Assembly: GCA_023935145.1 (NCBI GenBank) | Contig: CM043699.1 | Span: 69,691,638 to 69,755,637, forward strand | Reading direction: 5' to 3' | Length of the DNA stretch: 64,000 nt | Origin: Bretschneidera sinensis | Lineage: Eukaryota > Streptophyta > Magnoliopsida > Brassicales > Akaniaceae | Shown here: positions 56,590 through 64,000 of the stretch, in pieces | Layout: each line of letters opens with the position of its first letter | How positions within the stretch are numbered: position 1 is the stretch's first letter | Translations under genes and position numbers: made by a program | Notes under the pieces: model-generated | Seen by the model: the letters and a program-made list of their open reading frames with translations, nothing else | Database searches by the model: none | What the model was told of the DNA's origin: nothing

Positions 56590-59500
56590 CGCGCGTTCTG
56601 AATTTCTTTTTTGTTAACTGTCAAATTAAAGCTATTTGCAAATAAAGAAAAACAAAATATTCCTTACTCTCATCTCTCTCTCGCGCTCTCTAAGTCACAA
56701 CACAGAGTTCTAGCTGAAACCTTACCCATTATCAGTTCTCATCACTCTCTTGCAATCTCAACACAAAACCAGTACAGGGCATTCTCATCTCCCTGACACG
56801 CTCAACATAGAAACCCTTACCCATTCTTATCTTTCACTCTCGCACAGTCTCAACTTCTGAAAGCCATACCCAGTTCTTGACAACCCATACCCATTATCAT
56901 CTCCGTCTTAGTCACTCTCAAAACAGGTAATTTCTTAAACCCCTTAATCATTCTCTCACTCTCAACCCATTCTGAAACCCATTTGTGCAAACCATTTCTG
57001 AAACCCATTTTCAGTACCCATTTCTTGGTACCCATTTGTCAGTACCTGAAGCCGGACGATCCATATACACTTCCTCTTGCGTGCTCAGCCGTTAGGTCCC
57101 ATCGCTTGGATATTCAACGTTGCAGCGAACACCATGGAATCCTTAGCTGTGGCCTCACTCACATGACTGTCATTCCCGTTGACCTCGTCAAATGCAATAT
57201 ACAGGTCCATCTCTCTCCATAGATCTGTTACTTTTGATATGCTAACTCTCGCTTTTTTGCTTTAACATTTACCTTTGTATTGGTAATGTAAAGCGTAAGA
57301 GATTAGATCTATGTTTATTTTCTGTTTGTATTTGCTTTGTATTGATTTTGATGCATCGTTTTCCTACAAATCTCTCCTTTTTTTGTCAACTTTTACGTGA
57401 AATTAATGGTTTTTTGTTTTATATTGTTAACGAGATTTGATCTGGTTGTCATAACGTCAAGTTTATGTTCTCTTTACTACTTCTTTTGAAGTTTAGATCT
57501 GGCGCTAGTTTTCCTTGTGTGTTCCTGTCTAGGTCTGCTATTTGATTTTCATGCTGTATGCATATTTTTGTTGATTTTCTTTATTTGTGTTTTCACCGTG
57601 GAGTTCTTTTCAGCTTAGTTTTTTCCCCTTTCTATTGGGATTCTTTTCATCATGAAGTGTCACTGTATCAAATTTTTATTTCTTTATGGATTCTTAGCGA
57701 AATAGAGCTCTGTTTTCCTGTAACTTAATCTGCTAATGTTCATTGCTTAAAACCAGTGTTATGAAAGGCGACTTTGAGGCGCGCCCGGGGTTGTTTTCGC
57801 GCCAAAACGCCACAGGGCGTGAATTTCTGGGGCAAAAGTATCACCGGGCGTTTGTTTTTCAGGTCTGGGGCCCGGGCGCCCGTGCTATTCTTATTTTTTT
57901 GGGCACTTTTGTCTCAATTATAATGACACAAAGCACCACAACTTTAGCAGATGCTGGAGAAACAGCTTATCAACAAAATCAAATACTTACACAAGCTTAT
58001 TGCAAAAATCCAGGCAAGATTCAATCATATCAAAGTATAAGAAAACCCAGAGGGAAGCTTATCAATTTGTAAAACATAACGATTTAACTTTCTCTCAAAA
58101 TACCTAAATTTTCCAAGCAATCGGGCAGAGTAGAACCCCTACAAGAAAACTTTACCGTTTCATACAAAGATCGGAGACTGAGAGAAAGTTAGGGGAAAGA
58201 GAGAACTTTGGTCACTGACTGCCTCCGATTCAGCTAAATCTGAAACCGGCATTGGCAGGAGCTGCTGGCTGAACGATTCTCCAGCTGTCAGTGTGGTGGG
58301 TATGCAACTCGACTCGGCGATGCAGCAAAGAAGAAACAAAGAAAAAGAAATGAGTGGATGACAAAAAGTAGGAGAGATCTTTGGTATTGCAAATTTGCAA
58401 TACAGAGCTAGTTTACTGTAAAAACGAGTGAAATGGAGCACTCCCAAGTTTGATTTCGTGGACAAAATTGTAATTATTACACTATAGAGAATTAGTAAAG
58501 TATTAAACTTTGATAAAAATTAAAATTAAAATTATTTTATTATTTTAATTAATTAATTAATATTATTTTATTAAAATTTCGAAATGCCCCAAAAGATTCA
58601 AAAGACTTACTCGGATTTTCAACCTTTCAGGTTATAATTTTAAATTTTCAACATTTTGATTGGACGTCATTACAAATGGAACCACTATGTTGGAGTACCA
58701 TAGTGTAAATTGATGGATACATATGCAACAAACGATAACGTAAGTCTAATATCATATGTGATTAAAATTTTCATCAAATTGTTTGATATTTGTATAAAAA
58801 TATTTTGATAAATATTCATCAATAGGTCTTAAGTTAGTAAAGTTTATTGATAATTAATTAATTTATATTATTTTAATTTTTTAGTATTTTTATAATTTAA
58901 TTAATATTATTTTATTCAAAACACTCCAACGTTTCAAAAAGCTTACGCCCCAACGCCTCGGGGCTTGCGCCTCGCATCATTGAGACAAAACACCTCGTCC
59001 AACGCCCTCGCCTCTGAAAACACTACTTAAAACTAAAGAATTTAATCTATGTGCATTAATATTTACAGCAATGATTCCATATATGATGAGCTCTAAATTT
59101 TTATTTTTTATATAATGTTGATTTTTACTTTTGAAATGCTTTTACTGGTATTTTAATTTTGGTTGTTTCTTTTGTGCTCTAGTTGATTATGGAGTATTAT
59201 CTACTTTCTTAGTCTCTGTTTCTGGTGGAGATTTCTATTTGATATCTGATGATCATGTGATAACTTTATGCTTATACGTGAATTTTTACCTAGTAGATGA
59301 TTTGGTTTTAGAAATTACATCATGTTCCTTTGATTCTAAAGAGTAATGAAAAAAGAAGCAAAAGCTTCAAACGTTTTTAGATTTGTGATAAATGTGGTTG
59401 TTTTGATATTCTAAGTTTTCTTTTTTCATATCTTTTCCCTAACAATCAACAGATGGTGAAAATTTACATTGAGATGATTGTTTCTTCAGATCGACCCTGT

Positions 59501-59964
59501 AAAGTACAAGGGCATCTCGCCTGGTTTTGGAGTTCTGCTCAAGGAGCAAGGAGTTAGAGGCTTCTTCCGTAGATGGGTGCCTACCCTGCTAGGTTACAGT
59601 GCCCTACTAGTTTGCATTTTATGAGTTTTTCAAGAAGTACTACTCTGACCTAGCTGGACCAGAGTTTGCTACCAAATATAAGACCCTGTTTTACCTTGCT
59701 GGCTCTGTGTCTGCTGATGTTGCACTTTTCCCCTCTGAAGCTGTCAAGGTCTGGGTCCAAACTCAGCCTGGTTTTGCCAGAGGAATGGCTGATGGATTTA
59801 CCAAGTTTGTTAAATCTGAAGGAGCTCTTGGGTATATTATGATTTATTGTTTACTCTTTACATTTCAGTGATCCAAGGAGTTGTCTATTAGGATGCCTTT
59901 GTAACAAATTCTCCTTACAGGTTTTACAAGGGGATTGTTCCTCTGTGGGGACGCCAGATTCCAT
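56590..59964 (+). pseudogene. Mitochondrial phosphate carrier gene fragment, with introns
   Basis: The parent family (PHT3/MPT, SLC25A3-like) moves phosphate across the inner mitochondrial membrane. Exon 1 ends at 57204 with GILSCGLTHMTVIPVDLVKCNIQ split by the intron, the first carrier signature P-x-D-x-V/K. Exon 2 (59490-59831) starts IDPVKYKGISPGFGVLLKEQG and continues FFRRWVPTLLGYSA, then after a deletion FYEFFKKYYSDLAGPE, YLAGSVSA, DVALFPSEAVKVWVQTQPGF and ARGMADGFTKFVKSEGALG. Exon 3 (59921-59964) gives FYKGIVPLWGRQIP before a GTAAGT donor. Lesions: a frameshift before GILSC, a frame-breaking deletion near 59601, four residues lost at SVSA/DVA, and a stop. Later exons are absent. The 56590-57060 stretch is CT-rich and may include 5' UTR. 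Retained introns rule out a retrocopy. Confidence 0.8.
57754..59025. mobile_element. Non-autonomous hAT-type element (1272 bp) in intron 1 of the carrier pseudogene
   Basis: Perfect 8 bp target duplication CTTAAAAC at 57746-57753 and 59026-59033. Ends CAGTGTTATGAAAGGCGA and, read inward from the right, TAGTGTTTTCAGAGGCGA are inverted copies. Both ends are GC-rich with GGCGC motifs. No transposase. The middle is not AT-rich like the surroundings and may include foreign sequence. Confidence 0.85.
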
Positions 59965-60790
59965 GTAAGTTGGGCTTCTACATTACGAATCATTGACTGA
60001 AATTGTCTGATTCTTCATGTTATTCAGTATATGCATGTGTTGCTTTCTCTATTTGTGTTCTTATGTTTTTTTCTCCTTTACTTTTAAGTAAGAGTTCCTT
60101 ATATATGGCTTTTATGACAGTACGTAAAATTGATTTTGGATATATGGATATATCTTGATGTTTGAATTTCTTCAACATAATTATCATCATTACATAAATA
60201 TAGAAATGAACCATATTGAGTTTGACAACTAGGACAAGCATCAATGTACTTATGTTACTTAAGTTATTTTCCACCACTAGTTTCAATCCCTCTTATCCCT
60301 GTGACAGTGTTCTTAGCAGATTCTTTGTTCTGAGCTTAGTACTTTCATGTATGATTCTACCTCTATAGTATATGTGTTGAGTTCTAACTATCTTCTTAGT
60401 AGTACCTTTTTTTTAGATTGGTTGAACTTTTTTCATTTCTCTTTATCTATTTCCTGATTAAGATGATTAATTCTGTGGAAACCATGTGGCAGAATATATT
60501 TGTAAAAGGCAACCTCTTGGGGGATTATTGTTTTTGCTTCCCGAGATGCTTAGTTTTGAAAATGAAGTCAGCAGAGGAGGTGGTAATCATATTTATGAAG
60601 GAAAGCTGATGAAATATGTATTAGCAGAACTTGAACAGTTACTTATACATGCCAACATGTGAGTTATTCTGTCTTCTCTGTCCATAAATGGTTTCAGAGT
60701 TTGAATCTGGATAGTAGTATGTTGTACTTTCAATTACTTTTGTTACTGCACACCTCTTTATTTTCTCTTTCACGCTTTATCTTTTTTTAG
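59965..60790. other. Gene-poor stretch after carrier exon 3
   Basis: Expected to hold intron and the next carrier exon (starting TMMKFAS in the family), but no such exon is seen. The ORF at 60418-60609 resembles nothing known. Confidence 0.45.
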
Positions 60791-60947
60791 GTACACTTCC
60801 TTATGGTGGAATCATTTGTTACAAAATCCCGTGTACTTTGCTTTTGAGAATGATGAGATTGATGATGTGCTGGCTGATGTCAAGAAGACTGATGTTACTG
60901 GTCAGTCTGCTGCTGCAACTACTGGCGGGCTAGTCGATTACTTATGA
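60791..60947 (+). pseudogene. Unrecognised terminal-exon-like ORF
   Basis: After a good acceptor (CTTTTTTTAG at 60781-60790) a frame runs to TGA at 60947: YTSLWWNHLLQNPVYFAF, then ENDEIDDVLADVKKTDVTG and a small Ala/Thr/Gly-rich tail. The codon use and composition look like a real protein C-terminus, unlike the surroundings. It does not match the phosphate carrier C-terminus as I know it, and I do not recognise it. It may be a fragment of a second captured gene, or chance. Confidence 0.35.
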
Positions 60948-62686
60948 TCAAAACTGCAGGACCTCTAATGGGTCACAAATATCCTCTTGAGAGTTTACCA
61001 TAAATAAATTATGATGACCATGATTTAGTGAATATATATAACTTATTCATGATAAAGTGAATTTGAGTGAGAAATATCTGCCTCTGATCTCCTTGATATC
61101 TCTTGTAGAAGAAGGGTAAGAGAGTTGTTTCTTGAAAAAAATGATATGTTTAGTTTACTTTTGTTATTTTCTCTTGTTGGTTTGCTGGAGCAAAAGGATA
61201 AGGCATGTTTAACAACTTAAAATGTTTTGCTTTTATTATACCATGAATATTAGGTAAAGGGACCTGGCCTACATCCTTAGCTTTTTCCATTAAGGGAAGA
61301 AGTGGTCGCCTATATTCTCCTTGTGTTTCGTTTCTTTTGGTAAAATAAGCATTTTCTCAGTTTTGAAGGCCCAATGTAGCCCTTATTGTTCTTTTTATGT
61401 TATTTGTGTATCAAATAGCAAATACTAGTCTTTGCTAAGTGTATAATAATGTAGTTATGCGTTATCCCTTTTGTATTTCTTTTGAGGGAAATGTTGTTAT
61501 TCCATTGGCATATCTGATCCTACCTCTGCTTATGAAATTACTGCAGATATAAGCTTGTTGTCTCTGTACCAGAACCTAAGAAAGTTACATCTCCCACCAT
61601 CACAAACATTCAGCTAATGCATTAACTTTAATTATTCACTGAAAATGCCAAAAGTAGTACTAGGTTTTCTTGATAAATAAACAGGAAGTATGCATAGAAA
61701 TATACCCAAGCTAAAAAGAAAAAGGGAAGAAGGAAACAAAAATGAAATAGTAGGAGAGCTTTGTGGAAATATCAAAGTTTGTTTCCCCCATCACATCTAT
61801 TTTAATCCTGTCTGAGTGGTTTCATTATGGTTAGTGAATGATCAAAAAATGTTTGTGAGGTATGGAAGGATTAGAAATTTAGAATTAGGGTCCAGTCTAT
61901 ATCGCCACCAATCCAGGGAAATAATGAATGACTTGTGATAAGAAGAGATTTTGTTAGTGTTCAAGACATCACGATTGCTGTTGTTACTATGTTGGAGCCG
62001 TTGCCTTAAGGAAGCTTTCAATTAGGTTTGCATAGCCATTTCTAATACACAGTTATGAATAATATTTATGTCTGATCATCAGATACAAATAATCACTTTT
62101 TGGTTTCCTTTATAGCTAATACTATGTACGTTCACCTATAATGTTAGTGGTGGTGGTAATGCAAGTAAAAATAATTGTATCTGTTTAAACCACTTAGGAA
62201 TTGGAATAAATACATTACTGCTACTGTCAAGAGGAAGCTAGTTCCTCTCTTCATTTGTCATTTGTATCTTGATTCTTGCTCAGGTTGTGGGTGTGTCGCT
62301 GCTGAATTGTTATATGAGTATTGCCTATTATTCTCGCCCCCCTCTCCCCACACATCCTGTTTTAAATTTTCAATTTTATTTGTGTCACCTCTTTTCATCG
62401 TGATTGCATAAGTGTCACCCCTATTCTATCAGAGTCTTGTCTCACACCTTACATTAGATGATCTGATACTATGGCAGAAGGCCTTGTCTCAATTTGTGTT
62501 GGCACTTTAATATTTTTTTATTATAAGAATCTTGCTTCAGTTCCTTAGGCTGCTAGATGCTAATAATGATGCTTAGTTTGCTAGAACTTGTTTGTAGACC
62601 AAGTAATTCTTTTGACTGGTTATAGGGGTGGTTGCAAGGATTGAAAGCTGATGTAGATTCAAATCAAGTTCCAACCATTTGTGGTA
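60948..62686. other. No gene seen
   Basis: AT-rich sequence with short ORFs only (for example 62175-62411). It may be 3' flank or intron of the captured segment. Confidence 0.5.
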
Positions 62687-62922
62687 CTCCCTGTGTTTCA
62701 TAATTTTAGTTATTTATCACTTTTTTTTACTTAACTTTGACTTTACTTATTTTATATATATATAATTTTAAAAATATAAAAAAAATAGTTTTTAGAAACT
62801 TTTAAACTCTATTTATGTATATATGAAGAAAAAAAATTTCCTAATGATTTAACAATAGAAAAAAAATCATTCGTTTAATTGGCTAAATAGTAAACAGGAC
62901 AAAAATTATGGGACAGAGAGAG
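62687..62922. mobile_element. Stowaway-type MITE (236 bp)
   Basis: Ends CTCCCTGTGTTTCATAATTT and, inverted, CTCTCTCTGTCCCATAATTT, flanked by TA at 62685-62686 and 62923-62924. This is the usual plant Stowaway (Tc1/mariner) terminal sequence. Confidence 0.85.
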
Positions 62923-63469
62923 TATCTTAGTTCTATTTGATTTGTTGCTTTCTCTTATCTTGTTGGCATGAATTATTGATTTCAGCACTTCTTTTTTCCA
63001 TTATAGTGCAGGTGTGATGTTGACGGGTGTTAGATTGGAACCTATCTAGTTAGGAGGGTGGGCATGTTTTTTGTTTTTTTGGTGGGGTGTGATTTATAAC
63101 CTCGAACCAGGGATATATATTGTAGGTTTAAGTATGATAGGAGATATTTGGTTGTGACAGTTTCATATTTTATTTAACTAGATATTTCAATGTTTTGTCT
63201 AGTGATTTTTGTAAGTTGAAAAGGTGCAAAGTTGCGAAAAGCTTTTTAATCTAGCAATGGTGAAGCTAAACACGGATGCCATAATTGAATTGGTTAATTA
63301 AGTCTTTTGATTTTTGTAAAGACTTGCTAAAAGCTTTGTATCTATGTTTTAAAAGCATTTTTGAGCATAAAAGTATCATGATTTGCATATATGTTGTAAT
63401 AGGTTCAAAATATCAATGTTTAATAATGTATAAACAATATAAATTATTTTGATTTAATGAATCAAACCC

Positions 63470-63890
63470 ATTTAGCAACGACACTTTAAATCCATTTCAA
63501 AAAGGATATTGCTTAAACTGTATTGTGACAAAGTGTTGTCGTTGTTTAAAGTTAGTTTGCAACAAAGCGTTGTCATTGCCTTAATTAATTTGCAAAATCA
63601 ATTTATTTTGTCTAAAATTAGTTCGCAATGATGAAAAGTCATTGCCTAAAATAAGTTCGCAAAGGTATGTTGTCATTGCATAAGAGTTTTCTACAATGAC
63701 TTTTTGCGTTGCCAATTTGTACCAAGGCTTTTTTTTATTATTAACTATTGGCAACAACAATTCTTTTGCAATGATTAAATATCGTTGCAAATAATTAGCT
63801 ATGGCAATGAGTTGTTACGAAATACTTTACATAATAAGGGCCACAACAATGATAAAAAGTCATTGCTAAAAATCAATTTTTTTGGTAGTG
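63470..63890. repeat. Right TIR and subterminal repeats of the CACTA element
   Basis: TIR 63861-63890; repeated GTCATTGC / GCAATGA and AACGACA-type motifs in both orientations, as at the left end. The small ORF at 63581-63790 is made of these repeats. Confidence 0.7.
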
Positions 63891-64000
63891 AGAAAGATTA
63901 CTGATTATTGAAAGGATCGAATATTAGTGATATCAATGCTTGAGTTGTTAGATGTAAACTAGTTCTTTTGATTTATCAGTACTTGATCTTAAGGAAATGG
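63891..64000 (+). mobile_element. Right piece of older LTR element H
   Basis: Continues after the CACTA element from the leader/gag start cut at 44521; too short to identify. Confidence 0.4.

Larger units (their letters stand above)
44522..63890. mobile_element. CACTA-type DNA transposon, non-autonomous, carrying a gene fragment
   Basis: The left end CATTACAAGAAAATGG and the right end, read inward as CACTACCAAAAAAATTG, align over about 30 bp, both running into TTTTAGCAA(C/T)GA. The subterminal regions (44522-44930 and 63470-63890) are packed with short AACGAC/GTCGTTGC-type motifs in both orientations, typical of CACTA ends. Flanking 3 bp are TGA (44519-44521) and AGA (63891-63893). Without the 9.2 kb gypsy insertion, the element is about 10.2 kb. 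No transposase is seen. It contains a phosphate carrier pseudogene, so it looks like a gene-capturing CACTA. Confidence 0.65.

Noticed and set aside
57743..58072. 109-residue ORF over the hAT left end
   Set aside because: It starts in the target duplication and reads through the GC-rich terminal repeat; no gene similarity.
1..64000. CRISPR arrays, operons, bacterial signals
   Set aside because: Sequence is plant nuclear; the regular repeats seen are LTR minisatellites.

Overview
This is plant nuclear DNA, probably from a eudicot. The base composition is AT-rich, there are several families of plant LTR retrotransposon with tRNA-Asp or initiator-Met primer sites, plant-type CACTA, hAT and Stowaway ends are present, and a decayed plant mitochondrial phosphate carrier gene keeps its introns. 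No intact host gene is visible. Nearly the whole window is one stack of transposons inserted into each other. The species cannot be named from this alone.

Layout, left to right. (1) 1-7359: a minus-strand Athila-type Ty3/gypsy derivative (A1) whose left LTR runs off the window. It keeps gag and protease but has lost most of reverse transcriptase, RNase H and integrase. (2) 7360-10019: the 3' end of a plus-strand Ty1/copia-like element, with a broken ORF resembling the 'putative plant transposon protein' family and a 1.1 kb 3' LTR; A1 sits in that ORF. (3) 10020-15951: a minus-strand chromovirus-type gypsy fragment (G4), split by a second Athila-type deletion derivative (A3; LTR 12766-14053). 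(4) 15952-17167, 43704-44521 and 63891-64000: three pieces of one older plus-strand LTR element (H). (5) 17168-43703: a minus-strand LARD-like element with LTRs of about 3.4 kb and a 2.8 kb interior without recognisable coding. Its 5' LTR holds two later insertions: a Tork-like copia element (24245-30542, minus) and a nearly complete Athila element (A2, 31525-42228, plus). (6) 44522-63890: a CACTA-type element with matching ends but no visible transposase. It contains a decayed Tekay-like gypsy (46802-55979, target duplication TAGAG), a phosphate carrier pseudogene with introns, a 1.27 kb hAT-type insertion in that pseudogene's first intron (8 bp duplication CTTAAAAC) and a Stowaway MITE.

How they work together. 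A1, A3 and the LARD-like element lack pol and would depend on enzymes from relatives. The LARD-like element shares its LTR tips, primer site and 3' internal boundary with the Tekay-like element, so a Tekay-type chromovirus is a natural helper. A1 shares its LTR ends with A2. The two observations most worth following are that LARD/Tekay pairing and the CACTA element that appears to have carried off part of a mitochondrial carrier gene. All boundaries and similarities were read by eye; no alignment or database search was run.
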